Source of the DNA: Bacillota bacterium | Lineage (GTDB): Bacteria; Bacillota; SHA-98; UBA4971 | DNA length: 64,000 nucleotides | Assembly: GCA_012842395.1 (NCBI GenBank) | Contig: DUSX01000017.1 | Coordinates: forward strand, 124,001 to 188,000 | Direction of reading: 5' to 3' | Shown here: piece after piece, positions 16,734 to 26,695 of the stretch | Numbering within the stretch: position 1 is the first letter of the stretch | How the letters are laid out: the number at the start of each line of letters is the position of its first letter | Position numbers and translations under genes: made by a program | Notes under the pieces: generated by a model | Database searches by the model: none | Seen by the model: the letters and a program-made list of their open reading frames with translations, nothing else | What the model was told of the DNA's origin: nothing

Positions 16734-17936
16734 TCACGTCGCGCATGCACGCGCGCGGCTCGGTTTCGCGCTGTACATCGCGTCGTCAGCGCTCTTGAAA
16801 AGCTCAGACATGCTCATCTCCATGGTTTCCCTGGTTGCCGCGCCGAGGGAGAGGCCGGTCAGGAGATCGGCCGCACCCGCCGCGTGCTGTCGAATGCGCT
16901 CGCGAATCGCCTTGGCCGCATTTGAGCCCGTGTTCGGGAGGAGCACCGCGAACTCATCGCCACCGATCCTCGCCACGATGTCGGAGGCGCGCACCGCACC
17001 CTTCACGATCTCAGCGGCGCGTCTCAAGACCGCATCGCCCGCCGCGTGCCCGTGCGCATCGTTGACTTGCTTGAGGTTGTCCACGTCGCAGATGATCATT
17101 GAGACCGGGAGGTAGCGCTCGGCGTCAAGCCGCCTCATCTCATGCTCAAAGCAGGCCCGGTTGTAGACGCCCGTGAGCCCGTCGTGCATGCTCAGGTACT
17201 TCAGTTTCTCCTCTTCCTTCTTACGGTCGGTAATGTCCCAGAAAACCCCGATGGTGCCCTTGACCGCCCCATCCGACCCGACAAACGGCGTTCCGGAAAC
17301 CAGCACGTCAACAACCTCGCCGTCTTTCCTTATCATCTTGGACTCGTACCTATCTGACCGGCCCTTCTTCCGCCACTTCGTCTTCTCTCTGTATACCCGG
17401 TATTCCTCAGGCGAGGTGAACTCGGAAAGGTTCTTGCCAATAAGTTCCTCCGCGGTATATCCGAGCATTTGCGCAAAGGCGTTGTTCGCGAAGAGGATGC
17501 TCTCATTGAGGTCCACGAGGACCATGCCTTCCTGCATCAAGTTCACGAGCGCTTCGTACGCTCCCTGCGCCTGGTACTCCTCACCACCCGGCACCGCGCG
17601 GCCGTGCGCAGCATCGACGAAGCTCCCGAACACAAGCGCGCCCACCGCGAAGAGCGCGGTGTCCCACAGAAAAGCGCCTGCTTGCCAGGTATCCCTAGCA
17701 AGAGCGCACCCGCCTGACGCTGCGGCAGTCAGCACCGCGAACACGAGACCGCCGCGCACTCCCCCGTGCACGCACCCGACCAGGACCGCGGTCAAGCTCA
17801 AAACCAGCGAGGCTTCACGCCCTGCGATACACGCAGCCGTCACCAGTGCCGCCGACGTGACCACCGCCAGAACCGGGCTACGAAGCGCCATCTCCACACG
17901 ATGCCACACACCACACCACACGCGGGCCGCGTCCAC
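16734..17936 (-). CDS. Membrane PAS-GGDEF diguanylate cyclase
   Basis: Makes cyclic di-GMP from two GTP. About four hydrophobic helices (residues 17-105) are followed by a PAS domain (about 120-240: LVNLMQEGMVLVDLNESILF through GTIGVFWDITDRK), a short coiled linker and a GGDEF domain (about 250-395). The active site is the intact RIGGDEF, and an RASD I-site lies exactly five residues before it, so product inhibition is expected. GTG 17936 has GGGGGTGA upstream; ATG 17891 is an alternative. It is alone on this strand; what PAS senses cannot be told. Confidence 0.93.
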   Translation of the reverse strand: MDAARVWCGVWHRVEMALRSPVLAVVTSAALVTAACIAGREASLVLSLTAVLVGCVHGGVRGGLVFAVLTAAASGGCALARDTWQAGAFLWDTALFAVGALVFGSFVDAAHGRAVPGGEEYQAQGAYEALVNLMQEGMVLVDLNESILFANNAFAQMLGYTAEELIGKNLSEFTSPEEYRVYREKTKWRKKGRSDRYESKMIRKDGEVVDVLVSGTPFVGSDGAVKGTIGVFWDITDRKKEEEKLKYLSMHDGLTGVYNRACFEHEMRRLDAERYLPVSMIICDVDNLKQVNDAHGHAAGDAVLRRAAEIVKGAVRASDIVARIGGDEFAVLLPNTGSNAAKAIRERIRQHAAGAADLLTGLSLGAATRETMEMSMSELFKSADDAMYSAKPSRARACAT

Positions 17937-18154
17937 TTCTCGACTTCACCCCCTGCCCCTGCATGGACGTCCTCCTCGGACGTGCGCCCGGTACCGCGGA
18001 TCTCAAGTGGCTGAACGCTCGTCTCATTCCACACTATGGGTGTAGTTCCAGCCGTCTTCTATCGGCCCTATGATACCATAGTCCTGTAATTTTGTGGAGA
18101 CCCGGCGGCAGAAAACGGCGACACTTCGGGCACGGTCCGCCTCCGCCGCGCCCA

Positions 18155-19129
18155 TCAAAACATCCGTCTCCTTGCAAGGAGGACCGCTGCCGCGAGGCTT
18201 GCGCCGAGCGAAACCACGAGCGTGCCTAGGAAGGCGTAGGGCGACCTCTGAAAAGGAAGCGCCACGTTCATCCCGTAGAAACTCGCCACTATGGTCGGGA
18301 TGGAAAGCACTATCGTTACTGAGGTAAGGAACTTCATCACGATGTTTAGGTTGTTCGAGATCATCGAAGCGAACGCGTCCATCATGCCTGTGAGGATGCT
18401 CGTGTATATGTCGCCCATCTCGATGGCCTGCTTGTTCTCGGTTATGACGTCCTCGAGAAGGTCCTCGTCCTCGGGGTAGGCTCTGAGAACCCGGGCCGGG
18501 GACTGGGCGGCCGAATCTGTCTTCACGAGGTACACCCTGAGGAGCTTCTCCATGACGATCTCGTTGGACTTGAGGGACGTGGTGAAATACACGAGGCTCT
18601 TCTCCAGGTTCAGGAGCTTCACCACCTCCTCGTTCTTCATCGACCAGTGGAGCCTCGCTTCGATCTCGCTTGTCTGCTTATCGATCTGTCGCAGATATCT
18701 GAGGTAAAGCCCGGCGGTCTTGAAGAGGATCTGAAGGAGAAGCCGGGTTCTTTTGAAGGTATATAACGCCCTCGGCTTCGCGCTGACCAGCTCGGTAAGA
18801 ACCAGGTTCTCTTTGAGACAGACGGTTACGATGTTGTCTTCGGAGATGATGATGCCTAGCGGGATGGTATCGTACAGAACGGGGTTGCCATTTCCGCACG
18901 CGATCGGAACGTTTATGAGGACCAGCACCTGCCCCTCCTCCGACTCGATGCGCGGCCTTTCCTCCTCGTCCAACGGGGCTCTCAGGAAATCCAGCACTGT
19001 GCCGAGCTCTTTGTGGACCCGGAGGATCTCCTCCTCGGTCGGGTTGAGAAGACTCACCCAGGTGCCCTTTTCGCCGATGGCATCGGTTTTCACAAGCTCT
19101 TCTTCGACCGTCTTGTAAGCAACTATCAC
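18155..19129 (-). CDS. CorA-family divalent-cation transporter
   Basis: Mg2+/Co2+ channel of the CorA family. A large cytoplasmic N-terminal domain is followed by two C-terminal transmembrane helices joined by the signature YGMNVALPF, with basic LLARRRMF at the end. GTG 19129 (GGGGGAG 5 bases upstream; the product starts VIVAYKTVEEE) is chosen over the long frame from 19330, which adds about 67 low-quality residues. The 324 residues are typical. No Mg2+ riboswitch was recognised upstream. Confidence 0.92.
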   Translation of the reverse strand: MIVAYKTVEEELVKTDAIGEKGTWVSLLNPTEEEILRVHKELGTVLDFLRAPLDEEERPRIESEEGQVLVLINVPIACGNGNPVLYDTIPLGIIISEDNIVTVCLKENLVLTELVSAKPRALYTFKRTRLLLQILFKTAGLYLRYLRQIDKQTSEIEARLHWSMKNEEVVKLLNLEKSLVYFTTSLKSNEIVMEKLLRVYLVKTDSAAQSPARVLRAYPEDEDLLEDVITENKQAIEMGDIYTSILTGMMDAFASMISNNLNIVMKFLTSVTIVLSIPTIVASFYGMNVALPFQRSPYAFLGTLVVSLGASLAAAVLLARRRMF

Positions 19130-19946
19130 CCGAACTCCCCCTTGCTGCGCGCGGTGCGACTCGCCTTCCGAACCTCGTCGGGGCCTCGCGCGTAACGCTC
19201 GCGTCCGCCCCCCTCGCCCTTCATCCACGGCGGCAATGTGTGTCACGTCACGCACCACGTGCGTTTTATCGTCGCGTCCGCGGGACCCCTGTAACATCAC
19301 GCGGGGACAAGCAAAAGCCCCTCTCCGCAATCAGGACCGCTGGGGCGCTGTGGCATCACGGCCTCGAAACCCGGCAACGTGCCCAGGCGCTCCCACGTTC
19401 GGAGCCCTCGAACGCGCCCGCGGGCGCAGCATCCTGAGGAGTCGGCCGTAGCTCTCGCAGGCAAAAGCTACGTAGATCGCCAGGAGTTCGCGTCACTTTT
19501 CAGACCCACAGTCTTGGCGAAGGGTATCGGCCCTGCGCTCCGGGCATGGGACGCCCGCGCCGCGAATCGTGCGGATTTGGCGGGCGACCTGGCCAAATTC
19601 CCCACAACCCGTCGTGCAAGTGCCGGCAACCCTGGCACCCTCAAGAAAAGAAACGAAAACTCGTGGCACCACAGTTAGATGCTCAGGACATGTGCGATGA
19701 GCGGGCTTGAGCACCGGGTGTCGTTCGGCCGGGTACTAGCTGGATCGCCGTCCACGCTCGTCTCCCCCCTTTTCATTATTTACTATATGTCCCCTGCATC
19801 TGCCAGTCAATGAAAAAGAGATGTCTCGGGCACCACGTTCCGCATGCCGCGGCCGCCCGAACACGCACGGGCCCACACGGGCAGGCCGGCTCCGACACCC
19901 CCAAGGCCAGCACCAGCCCCCGCCCGAAGCGGAGCCACACCCCAGC
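19130..19946. other. Intergenic region with repeat copy B
   Basis: This 817-base gap carries repeat copy B at 19467-19675. Short frames on both strands lack SD sequences and family motifs. Next to the repeat, GTAGCT (19448-19453) and AGCTAC (19466-19471) frame a hairpin. Nothing else was recognised. Confidence 0.5.
19467..19675 (-). repeat. Dispersed intergenic repeat, copy B
   Basis: Same family as copies A, C and D, inverted relative to A. Read on the minus strand it begins GGTGCCACGAGTTTTCG, continues TTTTCTTGAGGGTGCCAGGG, and ends AAAAGTGACGCGAACTC then GCGATCTACG. The first block is nearly identical to copies C and D; the middle is more diverged. Confidence 0.65.
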
Positions 19947-20771
19947 TTACATCGCATAGCAGTACACACAACCGTGACGGCACGTGCCGTACACCCCGAT
20001 GTCCCTGCTCACGACGCACCCGCATGCTGCGCGTTGGCCGGGGTCCTTCCTGGCCTGAACGTGGATGCCGAAAACGCGCGCGATGTACTCGTCGTCAATG
20101 CACTGTCCGGGCTTGATGCCCAGGTTCTCCAAGCTGTTCTCCTCGGCGCAGCTCGTGATCTCCATGCCTGACTCGTGGGCAGCACGTGCCATGCCGGCGA
20201 GAAGGTCTGCCGTTGCCGGGTCGTCCGCGGTGACCCTTCGTTCGACACGTATCCCACGTGCAGCCAGCCGTCTGAGACGGGCGCTGGAGCCGCGATAGTC
20301 GTCGAGGAGGCTTATGACGACGCGCCTGGTCTTGCCTGCCAACGCGTCGGCGATCTCCCTGAACCGGCGCCCGTGGTACGAAACGTCTGTTACGCTGGTG
20401 AGCACGATCGGGTCGTAGCGCCATATGACCCTCTCGGGGGAAACAGCCGCGGAAAGGCGCGCGAACGTAGCGAGCGTCTTGTCAAGAGGAGGCACGCCTG
20501 GCTCCAAGAACGATGGGTACCCGTTCACCGTGAAGTGGAAATAGTACCTAAACCCCCTGGTATCGAGCTCCTGCAAATGCGCGAGCATGGGCTCGGGGTC
20601 CTTGCTCCAAAAGACTATGACCTCCACGTCCTCAGGCCGGAGCGATACCACAGAGACTTGTTTCGGGTTGAACGGGTTGGGACACCTGCAGTACCCATCG
20701 CGAATCCGGTCCATCAACCACTCCGCGAAGAACTTCGGGATGTCCGTCCTTCGGCTCGCGCTTATGATCAT
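19947..20771 (-). CDS. DUF1848 family protein with C-terminal cysteine motif
   Basis: Member of the DUF1848 family, of unknown function. It starts IISASRRTDIPKFFAEW, has RYDPIVLT and ends with a C-x3-C-x2-C motif (CRHGCVYCYAM) that resembles a radical-SAM iron-sulfur site placed at the C-terminus; further cysteines (CGC, SCAEEN) precede it. ATG 20771 follows GGGGTGGAG with 4-base spacing; the longer frame from 20801 has no support. The 274 residues are normal. It is divergent from the lacI locus and shares a 570-base upstream region with it. The reaction is unknown. Confidence 0.85.
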   Translation of the reverse strand: MIISASRRTDIPKFFAEWLMDRIRDGYCRCPNPFNPKQVSVVSLRPEDVEVIVFWSKDPEPMLAHLQELDTRGFRYYFHFTVNGYPSFLEPGVPPLDKTLATFARLSAAVSPERVIWRYDPIVLTSVTDVSYHGRRFREIADALAGKTRRVVISLLDDYRGSSARLRRLAARGIRVERRVTADDPATADLLAGMARAAHESGMEITSCAEENSLENLGIKPGQCIDDEYIARVFGIHVQARKDPGQRAACGCVVSRDIGVYGTCRHGCVYCYAM

Positions 20772-21340
20772 GAGGCTCCACCCCGTTCTGAGAGGCGTCA
20801 CACCTGGGCTGGATCGTCCTGCGATCGCCCCAACCGCATTTTACATCGAAACCCACGGCGAGCAAACCTCGAGAGTCCGCGGGGACAGCGGAACGACCAG
20901 AAGCCGACTCCACCGGGACAACCCGTCCATCCTTGAGGGTTCGGCTCGGGGTGCGGGCACGCACGTTACCCATGCTCGTTGCGCAATTCTGCGCAACGAG
21001 CATGCTTGACCTGCCAAGGCGGCTGCTGGCGCGTTCCTGCCCAGCTCCACGCGGTATAATCGCACGTTCCGCCCGGGCGTGGAGGTCAGGGAAATCCATT
21101 CTGATAGGAGGAATCCGGCAACTCACGTAGTAGTAAATGAGTGCATGAGCAACATCTGCGCACTGTCGCGCAACACCGCGCCCGCTAGCCCCCGGTAGCG
21201 CGCGATGCGGTCCTGGGACGCTCCAAGCGTGGGTCCCGTGTGCGGGCGGGCAGGGAGGGCGGCCCGCCGGGGCGCAAAGGCCGCAGCGGAGGGCACAAGA
21301 GCCGCGCGAGAGGCACCATGACAAGGGAGACGATGGTCCA
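20772..21340. other. Divergent intergenic region upstream of the LacI locus
   Basis: This 569-base gap holds a perfect 15-bp inverted repeat (20971-21004), a TATAAT on the plus strand at 21055-21060 with no good -35, and TGCGCA/CGCGCAAC half-site-like sequences near 21156-21175. No convincing gene was seen. Confidence 0.5.
20971..21004. promoter_or_regulatory. Perfect 15-bp inverted repeat, candidate operator
   Basis: CATGCTCGTTGCGCA, an ATTC spacer, then the exact complement. Each arm holds TTGCGCA. There is no T-run, so it is unlikely to be a terminator. It lies 200 bases before the DUF1848 start and 337 bases before the LacI-type gene, and is a candidate binding site for that regulator. 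Confidence 0.5.
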
Positions 21341-22543
21341 GTGGACACAACCATACGCGAGATAGCAAGGCAGGTGGGCGTGTCGCCCTCCACCGTATCG
21401 AGGGCGCTGCGCCGCGAAGGTAGGATCAGTGAGACGACTCGCGCGCGGGTGTTGGCCGTCGCGCGATCACTGGGCTACCACGTGCCAGGCGACGTTGCGG
21501 CCGAGCCTGCGCAGCTCAGGGCGCCACTCAACGCAGACGCTGGCGCTGCGCCGGGTGGGGTCATTCTCACCGGCCCACGGAGCCCAAAAGGCGCAACAGC
21601 CACCCCGGGTCAAGGTCCGGGCCCAGGTCCGCGCGGCCGCGCAAACATAGGCATAGTGTTCAACAGGCGCCTATCCTCGCTGGTGACGGACCCCTTCTAC
21701 GGGGCGGTGGTGGCTGGCATCGAGGAAAGCCTCCAGAGACTGGGCTTGCGGGTTTTCCTCAGGAGCATAGACGGGGCCGGCGACAACGCCGACTTCTTCG
21801 CGGCGGACCAGACGGGCGAGACGGGCTTCGCAGGGCTGTTGCTGGTCGGGTGCGACGTCCACCCGCGTGTCGCGAGGATCGCCCGCGAGAAAGGTATCCC
21901 GGTGGTTCTAGTGGACAATGAGCTTCCGGATGAGCCTGTGGATTGCGTCGTATCAGACAACGAGGCCGCGGCCCGATGCGCGATAGAGTACCTTTATCGC
22001 TCCGGGCACCGCCGAGTCGGTTTCGTGGGAGGACCGCAGTCCCACATATCGCTCGCTCAACGCTATGCAGGCTACGTCAAAGCTCTGGGCGAGTTCGGCA
22101 TGGAGTTCCATCGCAAGTGGACGGTGTTCGCGGAGTCCGTGGATAGGCACGGGCCGCAGATCGGCTACGAAGGGGCACTCGGCCTCATGGACCTCGCCCA
22201 GCCGCCAAGCGCCATATTCGCAGACAACGACATGACCGCTCTCGGCGTGTTGAAGGCGCTTCACGAGCGTGGGGTGAGGGTTCCAGATGAGGTGTCCGTC
22301 ATAGGGTTCGACGACATACAAGTGGCCAGCCATACTCATCCTCCCCTAACGACGATGCACATACCGAAGCAGCAGCTCGGGTCGGTCGCCGCCCGCAGGC
22401 TCGTGGACATCATCGACGGCGTCGACCCCGCGCCCGTCAAGATCGTTATCCGTGCGACGCTCGTGGTACGCGGCACGGTGGCCCCGCCCCCGCCTGAGAG
22501 TGAGGCAGCGTTGACGAAGGCCGGGGCGGAACCACAGGCGTAG
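21341..22543 (+). CDS. LacI-family transcriptional regulator
   Basis: Sugar-responsive repressor. The N-terminal helix-turn-helix is TIREIARQVGV with SPSTVSRALRREGRIS. The hinge is unusually long, with a proline/glycine-rich insertion at about residues 60-100, before the periplasmic-binding-protein-like core (NIGIVFNRRLSSLVTDPFYG, FVGGPQSHISLAQRYAGY, IFADNDMTALGVLKALHE, VSVIGFDDIQVASHTHP). The length of 400 residues reflects that hinge (typical about 340). GTG 21341 has GGGAGA upstream. The sugar-uptake and hydrolase genes to 30.8 kb follow on the same strand and are its likely targets. Confidence 0.93.
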   Translation: MDTTIREIARQVGVSPSTVSRALRREGRISETTRARVLAVARSLGYHVPGDVAAEPAQLRAPLNADAGAAPGGVILTGPRSPKGATATPGQGPGPGPRGRANIGIVFNRRLSSLVTDPFYGAVVAGIEESLQRLGLRVFLRSIDGAGDNADFFAADQTGETGFAGLLLVGCDVHPRVARIAREKGIPVVLVDNELPDEPVDCVVSDNEAAARCAIEYLYRSGHRRVGFVGGPQSHISLAQRYAGYVKALGEFGMEFHRKWTVFAESVDRHGPQIGYEGALGLMDLAQPPSAIFADNDMTALGVLKALHERGVRVPDEVSVIGFDDIQVASHTHPPLTTMHIPKQQLGSVAARRLVDIIDGVDPAPVKIVIRATLVVRGTVAPPPPESEAALTKAGAEPQA

Positions 22544-22623
22544 GCGATAGGCACCGGCGGGAGCGCAACCCGCCCGGCCGAGGCAAGATCAGGCACGACA
22601 AGGGAAAACGGGGGCGTGAGCAG

Positions 22624-25248
22624 ATGGAGTACCGTTGCTTGCACGAGTTGTCAGAGCGCGACACCGGCGTGTACGATACCCCGTCAGGCCCGGTCGTCAC
22701 GTCGTCCGGGCACCAAATGGTTTTCGAGCGCGGAAGCGATGGAAGGCTGCGCTTTACCACCAGGGTCCACGACGGGTCCGGATGGCATGTTGTCGCCGGC
22801 CTTCCCAACGTGCTCGTGGGCGGGGCGAGTTTCGACCTCGCGCCGTCCTCATATCGGCTCGAGGACTCCGGGCCCTCGTGCGGGGGCAGCCGCCGGGCCG
22901 TGGTGTTCTCCGGCACCGGCCTGGGGTATACATGGAGGCACGCCCCGGACGAGCGTCGCAGCGATATCGAGCCGCGCCCATCGTTGACCGGAGCCGCCTG
23001 CAGCGTCGAGCTGGAGGAGATGCGATATCCCTTCGACGCGGAGGTCTCCGTAGCCCCGGGCGACCCGTGGATCCACGTGTCCGTGGTCGTACACCTGAAG
23101 AGGCCGCTCGTCCTCCAGCACTCTCCATCCATAGAGCCGGAGCTCGTGCTGTGGATCTCGGAGTACGCCACCATGAACGAGCGTCAAAACCACGAGTGGC
23201 GCAGAGTGGTCATCTCGAACCCGACGAGGAACTGCACCGGTATGCGGGGAAACGATTGTCCCGCGGTGTATTGTTACGACCCCGTCCGCCGCGCCGAGGT
23301 CGTGCTTTACTACGACATGACCTCCATGAGGTGGATGTCCAGGGACAACCTGGCGAGGTTCGAGGACTACCTTTGCTCCAGCAAGCTGGGCGGACCGCAC
23401 AAGGAGCGGTTCGGCGTAGGCCTTTTCGCCGACCATTATCACGGCCGGCTGTTCCCCGCCGGCGACCATGTGTTCCGGTATTCGATTTGTCAGCGCTATC
23501 GCCGTGAGATCCCTTCACAGTGGGACGCCTTGGCCACGCTGGTGGACAGCATCTCCGTCCTCTTTCTTTCGGACGAGGAGGGCCTCGGAGACCTCGATGC
23601 CAAGGGAACGACGCGCGCCGCGCACCTCAGCACCCGGACGCACGCGCATGGCGGTACGCAGGTCTGCGCATGTCCGTGGCGAGAGATGGCGTCGGCAGCC
23701 CTGGACGAGCTTGTGCACGATCCTGCGTGCCAGACCGAGGTTGAGGGGGTGTGGGGGCACCCCGCGTACGTTCGGTCAAGCTCGCGTCAGTGGACTGAGC
23801 CGAAGTCGTTCGAGCTCATGACCCAGGCTGACGTGCTCTGGCCTCTCATGCACTATGTCCGGGCGCTCCCGGGTCGAGCCGACGCGACCGACGGCACGCG
23901 CATGCCCGTCCCGGCGACGGACCTATCCAGCTATCTCGACCGCCTGGTGGCGACGCTTCCTCACTTCTTCAGAGAGGACATCGGTTTCATCAGCAACAAC
24001 CATCCACACGCACGCGGCCAGGAGAAGGTGGACACCTGGTACTTCTTCGAAAACGGCCTCATAAAGTGGCCGTGGATCACTCGCCTCTTGGAGACGTGGC
24101 ATGCAACGGTGAATTCGTGCCGTCCGGCGGGCCTCGCGCCTTCGGCAGCGGCGGACGCTTCGGCGCTTCGCCGCATGTTCCTCGAAGCCCTTGATGGCGC
24201 GAGGCGCTATGCCCGCAACGTGCGTTACATCTTCCCCCTTTTCTACGATCCCGCGACCGGCTCCCCCGTGGACTCGGGCACGAACTATTCCGTCGCAGGA
24301 CTGTACGCGTACGGGGCAATACTCGGGTTTCGCGCAAGCGGGCGCGAGGAGTTCCTGGCCGAGGCGAACGAGGCGCTTCTCACAATGACGCGACTGCCCC
24401 TTGACGCGCTTTATCACGAGCCCCAGCAATTCGCCTTCGGGGCCCTAGCCGCGGCGGAGCTCGCGTCGCTCCTCCACGACCCCTCTCTCACGCGCGTCTC
24501 GCGAGACCTCGTCCGGGCCCAGTTGCGGATGCTTTACTGGTACGACGACGTCGCGCGCAGCCGCGGCGGATACCACACCCGCGGGTTATTCCAGGCGTGC
24601 GCGTCCATCCTATATCCAGCTTTCAAGGAGAACGTCGAGTCCATTCTTCCGTGGCTGCCTCTGCTCAAAAACGGCGGCTTCAATCCCGCGCTCCTCAAGA
24701 TCCTCCATCTGCAACGATGGAACAACCTTTGTTACTTCGATCCATTCCTCCCAGAATCCGAGCGGACGGGGGCGCGCTGCCCTCACATTCCGTACGAGAA
24801 CATTGGCACGTTGGAGCTGCCTGACTCCACCGGCTACGTGGGAAAGGAGATATACGGGGCCGGCGAAGTCCTGTGGCTGTACCTCATGTTCGAGGCATTC
24901 GCGAAGGCCTCCGACCCACACGTGGACGTGGTCTTCCTGGATCTTTTGGACTGGGACCAGCCATTCGCCGACCACACGACGCCGAGATCCGTCCTGGTGT
25001 TCAACCCCACGCCGAGGGCGTTCGAAGGCACGGTGGACCTTGCGCCGCAAATCTGCGCCCGCGCGTGTCCGGTGGATGTCTTCCGGCTCGCTCCAGTGGC
25101 GGTCGATGCAGGGGTTTACCGGCCGCAGGCGCGGCCGGAGACGGTGGCCTCTTGGGAGCATGCCGGAGAGCTGACTGCGAACGGGGGCCGCGTCGAGATC
25201 TCGATAGCCCCTGGTGGATGCTGCAAACTGGTGACGCGCCCAAAGTGA
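22624..25248 (+). CDS. Large unrecognised protein of a sugar-utilisation locus
   Basis: Not recognised. The 874 residues have no signal peptide or membrane helix. Residues 1 to about 330 look beta-rich (alternating VVTSSGHQMVFE-type strands). About 350-770 is a helical region rich in Trp, Tyr and His, including NNHPHARGQEKVDTWYFFEN, GTNYSVAGLYAYGAILGF and YHEPQQFAFGALAAAE, which recall (alpha/alpha)-barrel glycosidases and lyases. A short beta-rich tail follows. It lies between the LacI gene and the ABC binding protein, so a cytoplasmic carbohydrate-active enzyme is the best guess. ATG 22624 follows a weak purine-rich stretch. Confidence 0.6.
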   Translation: MEYRCLHELSERDTGVYDTPSGPVVTSSGHQMVFERGSDGRLRFTTRVHDGSGWHVVAGLPNVLVGGASFDLAPSSYRLEDSGPSCGGSRRAVVFSGTGLGYTWRHAPDERRSDIEPRPSLTGAACSVELEEMRYPFDAEVSVAPGDPWIHVSVVVHLKRPLVLQHSPSIEPELVLWISEYATMNERQNHEWRRVVISNPTRNCTGMRGNDCPAVYCYDPVRRAEVVLYYDMTSMRWMSRDNLARFEDYLCSSKLGGPHKERFGVGLFADHYHGRLFPAGDHVFRYSICQRYRREIPSQWDALATLVDSISVLFLSDEEGLGDLDAKGTTRAAHLSTRTHAHGGTQVCACPWREMASAALDELVHDPACQTEVEGVWGHPAYVRSSSRQWTEPKSFELMTQADVLWPLMHYVRALPGRADATDGTRMPVPATDLSSYLDRLVATLPHFFREDIGFISNNHPHARGQEKVDTWYFFENGLIKWPWITRLLETWHATVNSCRPAGLAPSAAADASALRRMFLEALDGARRYARNVRYIFPLFYDPATGSPVDSGTNYSVAGLYAYGAILGFRASGREEFLAEANEALLTMTRLPLDALYHEPQQFAFGALAAAELASLLHDPSLTRVSRDLVRAQLRMLYWYDDVARSRGGYHTRGLFQACASILYPAFKENVESILPWLPLLKNGGFNPALLKILHLQRWNNLCYFDPFLPESERTGARCPHIPYENIGTLELPDSTGYVGKEIYGAGEVLWLYLMFEAFAKASDPHVDVVFLDLLDWDQPFADHTTPRSVLVFNPTPRAFEGTVDLAPQICARACPVDVFRLAPVAVDAGVYRPQARPETVASWEHAGELTANGGRVEISIAPGGCCKLVTRPK

Positions 25249-25396
25249 CGGGCGGCACTCGTTCGGAGGGACTTGATGTGCGTCACGGTTGTGGGGAGGT
25301 GATGAAACAGGACAAGAACGATACCGCGCCGCCGTTTGACGGTCCCATGGCGTTCAAACCCGAAAACGCCCAAGGCATGCAGGGAGGGAGAATGAA

Positions 25397-26695
25397 ATGT
25401 CAAGTCGCGTACGTGGTCTAGTGCTGCTGTTCGGAGTTCTCCTTTTCATGACATGTGTAGTGGTAGGCGGGACCCAGGAGGGGCTCGCCGCATCCAAGGT
25501 GAGGATCCGGCTCGCGACATGGGCAGGCGTGGAGGAGGCAAAGGAGCTGCAGGCCATCCTGGACCAGCTCAACGCGAAGTCCAGCACCTACGAGATCGTG
25601 CAGGAATCGAGCCCCGCGGAATACATGACGAAGCTCACCACCACACTTGCGGCTGAGACCGGCGCCGACCTCTTCTGGATCGCGCAAGAGTACGTGCCCA
25701 GCCTCGCTCAGAAGGGTACGATGATGGACATCACCGCGCGGGTGAAGGCTTCCAAACACCCAGCAGCCAACCTTGACGACTATTTCCCTTCGTCCCTGGA
25801 GCGAATGACCTACGAGGGCAAGATCTACGGGCTTCCGTGGATCAACCAGCCCGTCATGCTCTACGCGAATCTCGATCTCTTTGACAAGGCCGGCCTTTCC
25901 TATCCGGATGAGACGTGGGACTGGGACAAGTTCCTGTCGGTTGCGAAGACGCTTACCATCGACAAGAACGGCAAGCATCCGGATGACCCGGGCTTCGACC
26001 CTGCCAACGTCCAGCAATGGGGATTCACGCTGAACGGCTGGCCGCCCGTGCAGATGTTCATCTGGCAGGCCGGTGGAGACGTCATCAGCCCTGACTTCAA
26101 GTCCTGCCCTGTTGACTCGCCGCAGGCCATAAAAGGCGCTCAATTCTATGTCGATCTCATGAGCAAGTACCACGTGGCACCGCCGCTGTCCGTCATCAGG
26201 GACCGCGGGTTCGATACCATGTACCGTAACCAGCAAGTGGCCATGTTCATGGGCGGGGCCGCTGACGACCTCGACTACAAACCGTCGTTCAGATCCCAAG
26301 CGTTCCTGATCCCGAAGGGGCCGTCGGGCAAGCGGGCGAGCTTCATGTGGATGGCGGGCATGGCCATCAACGCGAAGACAAAGAACCCTGACGTCGCGTT
26401 TGAGGCGTTCCTGGACTTGTCGGACGCGATCCACCATTGGAAGGTCGTTCCGCCTCGCAAGTCCCTCGCGACCAGGGAAATGCTGCTTAAGCTGAAGCCT
26501 GAGAAGAAGCACTCCATCGACGCGATCGTGGCCGCTATGGAGGACACGCGAAGTTTCAGGATATTCCCCAACTATGCGGAATGGGACAGCATCTTCTGGA
26601 ACCAGTTTGCTGACCCGCTCCTGAACGGGAGAGGCACTGCGGAGCAGCTTGCGAAGCGCGTCCGGCCGTTGCTGGAGAGGACGCTCGGCAAGTAA
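25397..26695 (+). CDS. ABC sugar-binding protein (extracellular, family 1)
   Basis: Extracellular solute-binding protein of a carbohydrate ABC importer. The signal peptide is VLLFGVLLFMTCVVVGG, with mature protein starting near ASKVRIRLATWAG. No clean lipobox is seen around the single Cys. Family features are RLATWAGVEEAKELQAIL, DLFWIAQEYVPSLAQKG, YGLPWINQPVMLYANLDLFD and the Trp-rich binding segment. ATG 25397 follows AGGGAGGGAG. The following two genes encode matching permeases; no ATPase is present, so a shared MsmX-type ATPase is likely. Confidence 0.92.
   Translation: MSSRVRGLVLLFGVLLFMTCVVVGGTQEGLAASKVRIRLATWAGVEEAKELQAILDQLNAKSSTYEIVQESSPAEYMTKLTTTLAAETGADLFWIAQEYVPSLAQKGTMMDITARVKASKHPAANLDDYFPSSLERMTYEGKIYGLPWINQPVMLYANLDLFDKAGLSYPDETWDWDKFLSVAKTLTIDKNGKHPDDPGFDPANVQQWGFTLNGWPPVQMFIWQAGGDVISPDFKSCPVDSPQAIKGAQFYVDLMSKYHVAPPLSVIRDRGFDTMYRNQQVAMFMGGAADDLDYKPSFRSQAFLIPKGPSGKRASFMWMAGMAINAKTKNPDVAFEAFLDLSDAIHHWKVVPPRKSLATREMLLKLKPEKKHSIDAIVAAMEDTRSFRIFPNYAEWDSIFWNQFADPLLNGRGTAEQLAKRVRPLLERTLGK

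Noticed and set aside
20971-21004. Intrinsic terminator
   Set aside because: A strong stem but no T-run on either side and no gene ending next to it; kept as a candidate operator.
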